Assembly: GCF_017876295.1 (NCBI RefSeq)
Contig: NZ_JAGINT010000001.1
Location: 3,100,001-3,164,000, forward strand
DNA length: 64,000 nt
Direction: 5' to 3'
Source: Kribbella aluminosa
GTDB taxonomy: Bacteria > Actinomycetota > Actinomycetes > Propionibacteriales > Kribbellaceae
The notes under the pieces were generated by a model that saw nothing but the letters and a program-made list of their open reading frames with translations, was not told where the DNA came from and ran no database searches. Shown here in pieces: positions 8,041 through 15,479 of the stretch. Position 1 is the stretch's first letter. Every line of letters begins with the position of its first letter. The position numbers and the translations under genes were made by a program.

Positions 8041-9408
8041 ATGTTGATCGGGGAGCGGTACCGGCTGGGCGCGTCGCTGGGGCGTGGCGGCATGGGTGAG
8101 GTGTTCCGGGCGACCGACGAGTTGCTCGGGCGCGAGGTCGCGGTGAAGCTGATGCTGCGGCCCGGCGACGACACCTCGGCCGTCGAACGGTTCCAGCGCG
8201 AGGCCCGGGCCGCGGCGCGGTTGAGCGACGCGCACATCGTCGCGGTGTACGACTTCGGCCAGTCCGACGACAACTTCTATCTGGTGATGGAACTCGTCGA
8301 GGGCCGCTCGGTCGCGGGCGAGATCGACGAGGACGGCCCGGTCTCCTGGGACCGCGCGCTCGCGATCGTCGAACAGGCCGCGGCCGGTCTGGCGGCGGCG
8401 CACGCGGAGAACGTCGTCCATCGCGACATCAAGCCGAGCAACCTGATGGTGTCCGCGGAAGGCATCGTGAAGGTCGCGGACTTCGGGATCGCGGCCATGC
8501 CCGGCGCGGAGACCAGCGAGCTGACGATGACCGGCCAGATCATCGGCAGCCCGTACTACCTGTCGCCGGAGCGCGCGCGGGGGCTTAAGGGCGGCCCGGA
8601 GTCGGACGTGTACGCGCTGGGCTGCGTGCTCTACATGTTGCTCACCGGCCGCCCGCCGTTCATGGGCGACCATCCGACCGCGGTCCTGTACCAGCACGTC
8701 GACACCGACCCGGTCCCGCCGAGTCGGCTCCGTCCGGAGCTCGCAGGTCCGTACGAGGGACTGCTTCTCCGGATGCTCGCCAAGGACCCGGCAGACCGCC
8801 CGACCGCCGTGGAACTCACCTCTGTACGGTCAGCTGCCGAGCGGTATCCCACCGTCACGCAGCGCACTCAGCCCGCTCAGCCCACTCAGCCCACTCAGCT
8901 GATCGCCAGACCGCCTGTCACCCGGCCTCCGGCTCCGCCCGCTCGCGAGCCCCGGAAGCCCCTGCTGATCGCCGCCGTCGCCGTACTGGCCGTGGGCGGC
9001 GCCGTCGCGGCAGGCATCGTCCTGCACAACACCAGCGGCAAGAACCCCCCGACCGTCGACGTCGGCCCTCAGGCGGGCACCAGCACCGGTACGCCGACCA
9101 CCACGCCGACCGCGGACCCGTCCCGCTCCGACGGGGCAACCAACGCAAACCGCAGTACGACGAACACCCCGTCGTCGACTTCGTCCACCCCGAGCACCAC
9201 CCCGTCGTCAACTCCGTCGACGCCGACGACCATCCCGACGACAACGCCCACGTCGACCCCGACGAAGTCCACCCCGACACCAACGCCCACTCCGACGAAG
9301 ACGATCACCTCGACGCCGTCGTCCACGCCAACGTCGACCCCACCCACCACGTCGACGCCCCCCACCGGCTCGACCACACCACCCCCCTCGAGCACCCCGA
9401 CGCCGTAG
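8041..9408 (+). CDS. Membrane Ser/Thr protein kinase (Pkn type)
   Basis: Hanks-type kinase of 455 aa. Residues 1-270 form the catalytic domain: the Gly-rich loop LGRGGMGEVF, the Lys in REVAVKLM, the catalytic loop HRDIKPSN, DFGIA at the metal site, and SPERARG in place of APE. A proline/glutamine/threonine linker (PTQPTQ) leads to one membrane segment at about residues 307-330. The rest, about 125 residues, is an extracellular low-complexity Thr/Ser/Pro tail with no PASTA or other sensor domain. The ATG at 8041 is chosen because it places YRLGASLGRGGMG at the usual N-terminus; the frame is open 58 codons further up. The LCP gene downstream suggests a cell-envelope role. Confidence 0.92.
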   Translation: MLIGERYRLGASLGRGGMGEVFRATDELLGREVAVKLMLRPGDDTSAVERFQREARAAARLSDAHIVAVYDFGQSDDNFYLVMELVEGRSVAGEIDEDGPVSWDRALAIVEQAAAGLAAAHAENVVHRDIKPSNLMVSAEGIVKVADFGIAAMPGAETSELTMTGQIIGSPYYLSPERARGLKGGPESDVYALGCVLYMLLTGRPPFMGDHPTAVLYQHVDTDPVPPSRLRPELAGPYEGLLLRMLAKDPADRPTAVELTSVRSAAERYPTVTQRTQPAQPTQPTQLIARPPVTRPPAPPAREPRKPLLIAAVAVLAVGGAVAAGIVLHNTSGKNPPTVDVGPQAGTSTGTPTTTPTADPSRSDGATNANRSTTNTPSSTSSTPSTTPSSTPSTPTTIPTTTPTSTPTKSTPTPTPTPTKTITSTPSSTPTSTPPTTSTPPTGSTTPPPSSTPTP

Positions 9409-9508
9409 CAGTCGCGATGTGAATCAGTTCGCCGGCGAGGACAACCGAGGCCGGACGGTTCGCGTCAACTCCTGAGAGGGCGACGGAGAACCCTGCACCT
9501 ACTCCGGG

Positions 9509-9529
9509 GCAGAGTTCGCAGACGCCCTC
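9509..9529 (-). repeat. Right copy of the 21-nt inverted pair
   Basis: Near-identical reverse complement of 7922-7942 (20 of 21). It ends 32 nt before the LCP start codon, where a promoter or operator would be expected. Confidence 0.6.
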
Positions 9530-9561
9530 TGAGGTTCAGGTACTGACAGGATCGGGAGTCG

Positions 9562-11100
9562 ATGTCGCACAGTCTGCCCACAGGCCACCGTCGGGGTCGG
9601 TTCAAGCATCGGGGGCGGCGGGCCCGTACGGCCTCGCGAGCGATCGGGCTGACGGTTGTCAGCGCGGCGGTTCCGGGGCTGGGGTTCTTGATCGGGGGAC
9701 GGCGGAAGTTGGGGGCCGCCGTGCTTGCGGTGAGTGCCGGGCTGCTGGCGCTCGGTGTGTACGTCGGCCTGGCGCAGCGGGACTCGGTGATCGCGCTCGC
9801 GCTGTCGCCGTCCGGGTTGCTGGTGGCGACGGCGACCGTTGTCGTACTCGGTACGGGCTGGATCTGGGTCGTCATCAGCTCGCACAAGCTGCTCCGGCCG
9901 ATCAGCATGTCCTACACCGGGCGGTTGACGGGGGCGCTGGTCGTCGGCCTGCTCTGTTTCGGGATCGCCGTACCGACGACGGTCACGGCGCAGACCGTGA
10001 TGGCGCAGCGGGACCTGATCGGCAGCGTCTTCAAGTCGCAGGGGAGCTCGCGGAGCGCGACCCGGCCGACCGTGAACGCGAAGGATCCCTGGGCGCACAT
10101 CCCGCGGCTGAACATCCTGCTGCTCGGCGGTGACAACGGCAACGGCCGGACCGGGACCCGCACCGATACGGTGATGGTGGCGAGTATCGACACCAAGACC
10201 GGCAACACCGCGCTGATGTCGCTCAGCCGGAACTGGATGCGGATGCCGTTCCCGGCGAACTCGCCGTTGCACGCGAAGTACCCGGACGGCTTCTGGGACC
10301 CGAGCCTCGGTAACGTCGAGCAACCCCAGTACTACCTCGACGCGATGTACGACACCGTCCCGAAGAAGTACCCCGGGCTCCTCGGCCAGACCGACAACGA
10401 GGGCGCCGACGTGGTGAAACTCGCGGCCAGTGCGGCTTTCGGTCTGGACATCGAGTACTACATGCAGGTCAGCCTGCAGGGGTTCCAGAAGATCATCGAC
10501 GCGCTCGGCGGGCTGACCGTGAACATCAACTACCGGGTGCCGATCGGCGGCGAGTACGGCACCGGGCCGGGCGCGAACAAGGCGAAGTTGCCGTCGGGAT
10601 ACCTGCAGCCGGGACCGAACCAGAAGCTGAACGGCCACGATGCCCTCTGGTTCGCCCGCGGCCGGTACGGTCTCAGCGATCCGTCACGCCAGGAGCGGCA
10701 GCGGTGCACGATCCACGCGCTGGTGAACAGCGCGGATCCCGCCACGCTGGTGACGAAGTACCAGCAGATCGCCGCCGCGGGCAAGGAAATGCTCCGCACC
10801 GACATCCCGCAGGAGCTGCTGTCGGCGCTCGTACAGCTCGGCCTCAAGGTCAAGAAGGCGAACGTCACCAACATCGACCTGAACAGTGCGAAGAACTTCC
10901 CGTCCGGCAAGAACCCGAACTACTCCGGCATGCGCGAGATCATCCGCAATGCCCTGAGCGCGCACCCGGCGACGACGACGCCGGCGACGCGGAAGCCGGC
11001 CACCCACAAGACCACCCCCAAGCCGACCACGACCACGACCCCAGGCACCGCGCAGAACCTGAACGACGCCTGCGCCTACCACCCGACCACCGGCAACTGA
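9562..11100 (+). CDS. LCP-family (LytR-CpsA-Psr) cell-wall glycopolymer ligase
   Basis: Protein of 512 aa. After a basic cytoplasmic N-terminus there are about four membrane segments (residues 28-145), more than the single anchor of most LCP proteins. The extracellular LCP domain at about 180-410 has LNILLLGGD, RTDTVMVASID and the Arg-rich SLSRNWMR segment that binds the polyprenyl-pyrophosphate donor. The tail is Thr/Pro/Lys rich. LCP enzymes move glycopolymers from undecaprenyl carriers to peptidoglycan. The kinase 153 nt upstream in the same direction is a plausible partner. A strong terminator follows. Confidence 0.9.
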   Translation: MSHSLPTGHRRGRFKHRGRRARTASRAIGLTVVSAAVPGLGFLIGGRRKLGAAVLAVSAGLLALGVYVGLAQRDSVIALALSPSGLLVATATVVVLGTGWIWVVISSHKLLRPISMSYTGRLTGALVVGLLCFGIAVPTTVTAQTVMAQRDLIGSVFKSQGSSRSATRPTVNAKDPWAHIPRLNILLLGGDNGNGRTGTRTDTVMVASIDTKTGNTALMSLSRNWMRMPFPANSPLHAKYPDGFWDPSLGNVEQPQYYLDAMYDTVPKKYPGLLGQTDNEGADVVKLAASAAFGLDIEYYMQVSLQGFQKIIDALGGLTVNINYRVPIGGEYGTGPGANKAKLPSGYLQPGPNQKLNGHDALWFARGRYGLSDPSRQERQRCTIHALVNSADPATLVTKYQQIAAAGKEMLRTDIPQELLSALVQLGLKVKKANVTNIDLNSAKNFPSGKNPNYSGMREIIRNALSAHPATTTPATRKPATHKTTPKPTTTTTPGTAQNLNDACAYHPTTGN

Positions 11101-11109
11101 CCCAGAGCA

Positions 11110-11143
11110 GTAGGCGCCCGCGGGGGGAGCGGGCGCCTACTTT
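11110..11143 (+). terminator. Rho-independent terminator after the LCP gene
   Basis: Perfect 12-bp stem GTAGGCGCCCGC / GCGGGCGCCTAC (11110-11121 and 11129-11140) with a 7-nt loop and TTT. It begins 10 nt after the LCP stop. Confidence 0.85.
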
Positions 11144-11153
11144 GGTGGAGAGG

Positions 11154-11300
11154 CTACTTGGCGTCGGTGACGAAGTCGGTCACGAACGCATTCACCACCT
11201 TCTGTACGGCGTCCTTGTTCGCGTCGACGTACGCGCAGTCCATGTACAGGGACGCGGCTGGGGGCGCTCCGCGGTCACCGCGGACGTCCGCACTAGGAGC
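11154..11300 (-). pseudogene. C-terminal remnant of a lost gene
   Basis: On the minus strand an open stretch of 48 codons ends in TAG at 11154-11156. Its last 29 residues read like real protein (MDCAYVDANKDAVQKVVNAF, then VTDFVTDAK). The part before that (SADVRGDRGAPPAAS) looks like filler, and a TGA closes the frame upstream. The only start inside is the ATG at 11241-11243. I read it as the tail of a secreted or lipid-anchored protein whose front was lost next to the palindrome at 11305. Family not recognised. A 29-codon real peptide cannot be excluded. Confidence 0.4.
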
Positions 11301-11304
11301 TCAC

Positions 11305-11390
11305 GTTTGAGTGGTTCACCCCTGAGGTGGTCCGTTAACAAGCCGCATGCAGGCGGCAAACGGACCACTTCGAAGGTGAACCACTCAAAC
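11305..11390. repeat. 86-bp nested palindrome (three-tier hairpin)
   Basis: Three successive perfect stems share one axis. The outer 16 bp are GTTTGAGTGGTTCACC at 11305-11320 against 11375-11390. The middle 10 bp are GTGGTCCGTT at 11327-11336 against 11359-11368. The inner 5 bp are GCCGC at 11342-11346 against 11353-11357. Six-base bulges separate outer from middle on each side. It lies between a decayed gene and the small membrane gene at 11452. Candidate origins are a MITE-like element, an integration scar or a structured RNA. Confidence 0.85.
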
Positions 11391-11451
11391 GACGACAACC
11401 ACCTGGTCCGACGTCGACTGACGCAGTACGACCGGCTGCAAGGGGTGCGGG

Positions 11452-11664
11452 CTACTTCTTGCGGACGTCGATCGCCAGGCTGATGCTGAACGCCGCGATC
11501 ACCAGCACGCCGCCGAGCAGCGTGAGTGCGGTGTCGTTCAGGGCGCCGGTGAGCATCACGATCACCAGGACGGCGAGCGTGCTGACGATCGCGACCGCGA
11601 TCTTCCAGTCGTCGCCGATGATGAAGTCGTACCAGAACTGGCCGAAGGCCTTCAGGAACTTCAC
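11452..11664 (-). CDS. Small membrane protein, partner of the COG4280 protein
   Basis: 70 aa with an amphipathic start (MKFLKAFGQFWYDFIIGDDW) and two hydrophobic segments (about 22-40 and 46-64), ending in RKK. The GTG at 11662-11664 is chosen because it overlaps the stop of the upstream gene (GTGA). The frame continues upstream without a start that makes sense. It is cotranscribed and translationally coupled with the 262-aa transporter-like protein, suggesting an accessory subunit. Family not recognised. Confidence 0.7.
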   Translation of the reverse strand: MKFLKAFGQFWYDFIIGDDWKIAVAIVSTLAVLVIVMLTGALNDTALTLLGGVLVIAAFSISLAIDVRKK

Positions 11665-12449
11665 TTCTGCACCTCCACCGGTACGACGGGGCTCGGGACG
11701 GCGGGCTTGCGGAGGACGGCGACGAAGACCCGGCTGAGCACCAGCCACGCCGCGATCAGGACCAGGATCATCAGGTCGTGACCCGGCCAGCCCAGGCTCT
11801 CCCGGCCGCTCCGGAAGATGCCGATCCCCTCGACCGCCCAGTACGTCCCGAAGGACGCGAGCAGCAGGCCGACGCCGTACTTGAGCAGGTTCTCGTTGAT
11901 CATCGACAGCGGCCGCCGGAGCGCGATGGCGATCGCGAGTACGACGACCACGGCCGCCGCGGCGCCGGCGCTGGCGACCGGGATGTTGTTCGCGTTCAGG
12001 CCGAAGGTGAGGACGATGAACACGACCTCCATGCCTTCGAGGAACACGCCCTTGAACGAGACCATGAAGCCGAACAGGTCGATACCGCCCTTGGACTCAC
12101 CGGCTGCCTTGGCCGCTTCGACCTCCTCGCGGTAGATCGCGTCCTCGTCGTGGACCGCCTTGCGTCCGGACGATCTGAGGATCGCCTTGCGGAGCCATTG
12201 CAGGCCGAAGATCAGCAGCAGGCCGCCGATCGCGAGCTGCAGCGCCGACTCCGGCAGCCAGGTGGCCAGCGCGTAGCCGGCGGCCACCGTGACCACTGCG
12301 AGTGCGGCCAGGGCCGCGAACGTTCCGGCCATCGCCGACCGCCAGCCGCGGGTGTACCCCATCGCCATGACGATCGTGGTGGCCTCCACCATTTCCACGA
12401 AACACGCGACGAACGTCGCGATGATCAGTCCCCACGTTGCCGCGTCCAT
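11661..12449 (-). CDS. COG4280-type integral membrane protein, probable cation transporter
   Basis: 262 aa with six or more membrane segments and internal duplication. The first half has FVEMVEATTIVMAMG and the second FLEGMEVVFIVLTFG, so an acidic ExxE motif appears in equivalent helices of each half. This pattern is known from metal and cation transporters such as the FTR1 and Gdt1/UPF0016 types. A soluble acidic loop (DEDAIYREEVEAAKAAGES) lies between the halves. It heads a two-gene operon with the 70-aa protein. A palindromic GTGCAG-N12-CTGCAC element lies just upstream. Substrate unknown; iron or manganese is a guess from motif and neighbourhood. Confidence 0.72.
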   Translation of the reverse strand: MDAATWGLIIATFVACFVEMVEATTIVMAMGYTRGWRSAMAGTFAALAALAVVTVAAGYALATWLPESALQLAIGGLLLIFGLQWLRKAILRSSGRKAVHDEDAIYREEVEAAKAAGESKGGIDLFGFMVSFKGVFLEGMEVVFIVLTFGLNANNIPVASAGAAAAVVVVLAIAIALRRPLSMINENLLKYGVGLLLASFGTYWAVEGIGIFRSGRESLGWPGHDLMILVLIAAWLVLSRVFVAVLRKPAVPSPVVPVEVQK

Positions 12450-12464
12450 CTCTCACTTCCTTCG

Positions 12465-12488
12465 GTGCAGATGAAACATATGCTGCAC
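12465..12488. promoter_or_regulatory. Palindromic operator candidate before the COG4280 gene
   Basis: GTGCAG (12465-12470) and CTGCAC (12483-12488) are exact inverted arms with a 12-nt AT-rich centre. It sits 15-40 nt before the start codon (minus strand), the position expected of a repressor site. No regulator gene adjoins it. Confidence 0.5.
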
Positions 12489-12532
12489 GAAACGATAGTT
12501 ACAAACGGGGTGGGGTGTCAATCGGAGACGAC

Positions 12533-12561
12533 GAAGACCCGGTCAAGGCGACCGGGTCTTC
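12533..12561 (-). terminator. Stem-loop terminator after the ChrB-like gene
   Basis: Perfect 12-bp stem GAAGACCCGGTC / GACCGGGTCTTC with a 5-nt loop, 26 nt beyond the stop of the minus-strand gene. It has no long T-run, as is common in actinomycetes. Confidence 0.7.
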
Positions 12562-12587
12562 GGTGGCGGTCTTCGGTGGGGGTGAGG

Positions 12588-13157
12588 TCAGGCCTCGCCC
12601 TCGGTGCGTTCGTAGACGTCCGCCTCGAACTCCTCGAGCAGCCGCTCGCAGTCCGCGACCTTGTTCCGGGCCAGCTCCTTGCCGTCGGCACCCATCCAGT
12701 CGCGGCCCTCGACCTTGGTCAGCCAGCGCCGGAGCTTCTCCAGGTCCTGCCGGATCTCCTCGGCCTCCTCGAACGTGTAGTTCTCCCGGAACCGCTCGAA
12801 CTCGATCTCCTTGACGAACTTGGTGTCGCACTCCTCGACGATCTCGGCGTACTCCTTGGCCGACTGGTCGCGGAAGCCCTCGGCGAACTGCTCGCGGACG
12901 TCGTCCTCGACGTCGTTGAGCGTCAGGAAGACGCTCGACCCGCCGAGCTCGGTCACCCGCGCACGAACCTTCTCCATCCCGGCCCGCAACTCCTCGCGAT
13001 CGGGCAGCACGCAGACCGCCTGCTGGACGTAGAACCCGCCGAGCCGCTTCAGCTCGCGCCACACCGCCACCCGGGCCCGCGACGAGTCGCTGGGCACCTT
13101 GTAGATCAGCAGCAGCCAGCTCTCCGGCTTCTTCGGGTTCGTACGTCGGGTCGCCAT
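12588..13157 (-). CDS. ChrB N-terminal-domain protein
   Basis: 189 aa, highly charged and largely helical. The start matches the N-terminal domain of ChrB, the chromate-resistance regulator family (WLLLIYKVPSDSSRARVAVWRELKRLG, then QQAVCVLP). The second half (EEIVEECDTKFVKEIEFERF, then EEAEEIRQDLEKLRRWLTKV) is coiled-coil-like. The C-terminal ChrB enzymatic region is absent. It follows the VIT-type transporter by 23 nt in the same direction, so it is probably in the iron-box-controlled unit. No ChrA chromate pump is in the window, so a chromate role is unproven. Confidence 0.75.
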   Translation of the reverse strand: MATRRTNPKKPESWLLLIYKVPSDSSRARVAVWRELKRLGGFYVQQAVCVLPDREELRAGMEKVRARVTELGGSSVFLTLNDVEDDVREQFAEGFRDQSAKEYAEIVEECDTKFVKEIEFERFRENYTFEEAEEIRQDLEKLRRWLTKVEGRDWMGADGKELARNKVADCERLLEEFEADVYERTEGEA

Positions 13158-13180
13158 GAGGACAGGCTATCCAACGGGTG

Positions 13181-13900
13181 TCAGGACAGGCCTGTGCCGA
13201 CCGCGAGGCCGATCGCGAACGTGACCGCCGCCGACAGTCCGCCGAGCAGCAGCTGGCGGCCGCCGCCGTACCAGAACGGGCGGGCGGTGATCTTGCCGAC
13301 GATGCCGCCGGTGATCACCAGGCCGAGCGCGCTCAGCAGCAGTGCGGGCAGGATGCTGCCGACGCCGAAGACGAACGGGATCAGCGGGATCAGCGCGCCG
13401 ACCGCGAACGCGGCGAACGACGAGCCGGCCGCGACCCACGGTGACGGCAGGTCGTTGGGGTCGACGCCGAGCTCCTCGCGGACGTGGACGTCGAGCGCGA
13501 CGGCGGGGTTCGAGGTCAGCTCGCGGGCCACCTCGGCGGCGAGCTCGGGCCGGAGACCCTTCGCCTCGTACATCAGCGCGAGCTCGCGCTCCTCCTCGGC
13601 CGGGTGGATCTCGAGTTCGCGCTTCTCGACGGCGATCTCGGCCTGCATCAGCTCGGCCTGCGACGAGACCGAGGTGAACTCGCCGGACGCCATCGAGCAC
13701 GCGCCGGCCACCAGCCCGGCCAGGCCGGTCATCAGCACGACCTTGCCGGTCGCCCCGCCGCCGACGACGCCGGCGACCAGGGCGAAGTTCGACACCAGGC
13801 CGTCCATCACGCCGAACGTGGCGGGCCGCAGCCAGCCGCCGGTGACATCGCGGTGCGAGTGGTGGATCTCAGGGGACTGCTCCGCGAGTTCCGCGGTCAT
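13181..13900 (-). CDS. VIT/CCC1-family (DUF125) transporter
   Basis: 239-aa membrane protein of the vacuolar-iron-transporter family, which moves Fe2+ or Mn2+ out of the cytosol. The signature first helix (GVMDGLVSNFALVAGVVGGGATG) is followed by MASGEFTSVSSQAELMQAEIAVEKRELE, then the acidic cytoplasmic metal-binding helices (EEERELALMYEAKGLRPELAAEVARELT), then three C-terminal membrane segments. Tandem IdeR-like boxes lie 19-57 nt upstream, direct support for iron-responsive control. The ChrB-like gene follows in the same unit. Confidence 0.9.
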   Translation of the reverse strand: MTAELAEQSPEIHHSHRDVTGGWLRPATFGVMDGLVSNFALVAGVVGGGATGKVVLMTGLAGLVAGACSMASGEFTSVSSQAELMQAEIAVEKRELEIHPAEEERELALMYEAKGLRPELAAEVARELTSNPAVALDVHVREELGVDPNDLPSPWVAAGSSFAAFAVGALIPLIPFVFGVGSILPALLLSALGLVITGGIVGKITARPFWYGGGRQLLLGGLSAAVTFAIGLAVGTGLS

Positions 13901-13918
13901 AAGAACATCCTTCCGGAC

Positions 13919-13957
13919 TGAGGTGAGCCTTGCCGAACTGAGGTTTGCGTAACCTCA
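13919..13957. promoter_or_regulatory. Tandem IdeR/DtxR-type iron boxes
   Basis: Two adjacent 19-mers separated by one base: TGAGGTGAGCCTTGCCGAA (13919-13937) and TGAGGTTTGCGTAACCTCA (13939-13957). Each resembles the known IdeR consensus TWAGGTWAGSCTWACCTWA in roughly 15 of 19 positions. The second sits inside a perfect 10+5+10 palindrome at 13936-13960. They lie before the VIT transporter on the minus strand. Paired boxes next to iron-storage genes are known sites of IdeR control. Confidence 0.75.
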
Positions 13958-13985
13958 GTTAATCTGAATCACCTGTTACATCAGT

Positions 13986-15479
13986 CTATTCGTTACCGAA
14001 ATCATCGGCAAGAAAGCTCACCTGACCGGCCACCAGCGTGGCCAGCACCGGCAGTGCACGCAGGTCGGCGTTGGACAACGTCGCGGGGTCCTCGGGGACC
14101 AGGACGAGATCGGCGGGGTCACCAACGATGAGCTGCCGCCGGCCGCCGGCGGCGGCCTTCAGGGCGGCGGGCAACGGGATCGCCTGCTCGACGTGCCACG
14201 GCGGCCGGTCGTCGTCGGTGCGGTGCACGGCGTCGGCGATCGCGTGCCAGGGATCGGGTTCGGCCACCGGGGCGTCGGACCCGAGCTCGAGCGTCGCCCC
14301 GGCGCGGAGCAGCGAGCCGTACGGGAACGCGGCCGCGGTCCGGTCCGGCCAGTGCCGGTCGGCGACGTCGCGGTCACTCATCGCGTGCTGCGGCTGGATC
14401 GACGTGATCAGGCCCGGCCGGGCGAACCGGGCCGCATCGGCGGGCCGGACCAGTTGGGCGTGCTCGATCCGGCCGCGGCAGCCGACCCGGTCGAACGCGT
14501 TCAGCGCGATCGTGTTCGCGCGATCGCCGATGGCGTGCACGGCGGGGTCGAGTCCGTTGCTGGAGGCAAGGGTCATCAGCGTGACCAGTTCGTCCTCGTC
14601 GATCAGCAGGAGTCCGTGCCGCTCACCGGCCGCGGCCTCCGGGTACGGGTCGTGGCAGTACGCCGTCCTGGTGTTCAGCGAACCGTCCGCGACCAGCTTG
14701 AACGGCCCGACCTCGATCAGGCCGTGACCGCCCGGCACCGGGTCCCCGGTGTGCAGGCCGAGTTCGATCGCCTCGTCCAGCCAGGGCCGCCAGATCGAGG
14801 TCTTCACCCGGACAGGGACCGGGCCCTGCTCCGAGCGGCGCACCCAGTCGGTGCGGTTGTCGGCGTACTCGAAGTCGATGATCGAGGTGATGCCGCGGCG
14901 GGCGGCGGCGCGGGTTGCCTCGAGCACCCAGCGGTCGACGAGTTCGGGCGGTAGGTCGCGGGACAGGTCGTAGTTCACCTGGACGCAGTCCTGCTCCCGC
15001 AGTACGCCGGTCGCGTCCTCGCGGCCGAGGTGCTGCAGCAGCGCGGGGCTGAGCCAGATCGCGTGCAGATCCTGGCTCATCACCGCGACCCGTACCCCGG
15101 GCAGCGCCGATTCGAGCAGGTCCTTGTGCGGCGGCGTCGTCCACAGCCCGTCGCGGAAACCGTGTGCCATCACGACATCGCTCGCGGACACCGGCGGACG
15201 GTCTCGCAGCGCGGCGGCGACGAGCTCGACGGCCTCGGACGCCGAGCGGGCGCGCTGTACGTCGATCCGGCGCCGGCGCTCGGCCCATTGCGCGGTGTGC
15301 ACATGGCCGTCGATCAATCCGGGCAGCAGTGTCGCGCCGCGGTGGTACAGCACCGCGTCGCCGGTCTCCGGGATGACCTCGCCGATCGCGGCCAGTCGAT
15401 TGTCGACGATCCGCACGTCGACAATCGGACCGTCGCTGCCCAGCCGGACCTGCCGCAGCACGACCGGCTTCGCGCTCAT
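13986..15479 (-). CDS. Amidohydrolase family 3 protein (YtcJ-like)
   Basis: Metal-dependent amidohydrolase of 497 aa with a TIM barrel and flanking beta-sandwich. The HxH metal motif is in LLPGLIDGHVHTAQW near residue 60, and later metal ligands are plausible in VHAIGDRANTIALNAFD and GRIEHAQLV. The C-terminal VPVAEPDPWHAIADAVHR and GDPADLVLV segments are typical of COG1574. Substrates in this family are amides, ureas or carbamates; the specific one is unknown. Its start overlaps the stop of the PaiB gene upstream (ATGA), so the two are one operon behind a PucR-type site. Confidence 0.88.
   Translation of the reverse strand: MSAKPVVLRQVRLGSDGPIVDVRIVDNRLAAIGEVIPETGDAVLYHRGATLLPGLIDGHVHTAQWAERRRRIDVQRARSASEAVELVAAALRDRPPVSASDVVMAHGFRDGLWTTPPHKDLLESALPGVRVAVMSQDLHAIWLSPALLQHLGREDATGVLREQDCVQVNYDLSRDLPPELVDRWVLEATRAAARRGITSIIDFEYADNRTDWVRRSEQGPVPVRVKTSIWRPWLDEAIELGLHTGDPVPGGHGLIEVGPFKLVADGSLNTRTAYCHDPYPEAAAGERHGLLLIDEDELVTLMTLASSNGLDPAVHAIGDRANTIALNAFDRVGCRGRIEHAQLVRPADAARFARPGLITSIQPQHAMSDRDVADRHWPDRTAAAFPYGSLLRAGATLELGSDAPVAEPDPWHAIADAVHRTDDDRPPWHVEQAIPLPAALKAAAGGRRQLIVGDPADLVLVPEDPATLSNADLRALPVLATLVAGQVSFLADDFGNE

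Noticed and set aside
11778..13952. 724-codon plus-strand frame across the COG4280, ChrB and VIT genes
   Set aside because: It runs antisense to three confident genes, crosses a terminator and two regulatory sites, and has no protein features.
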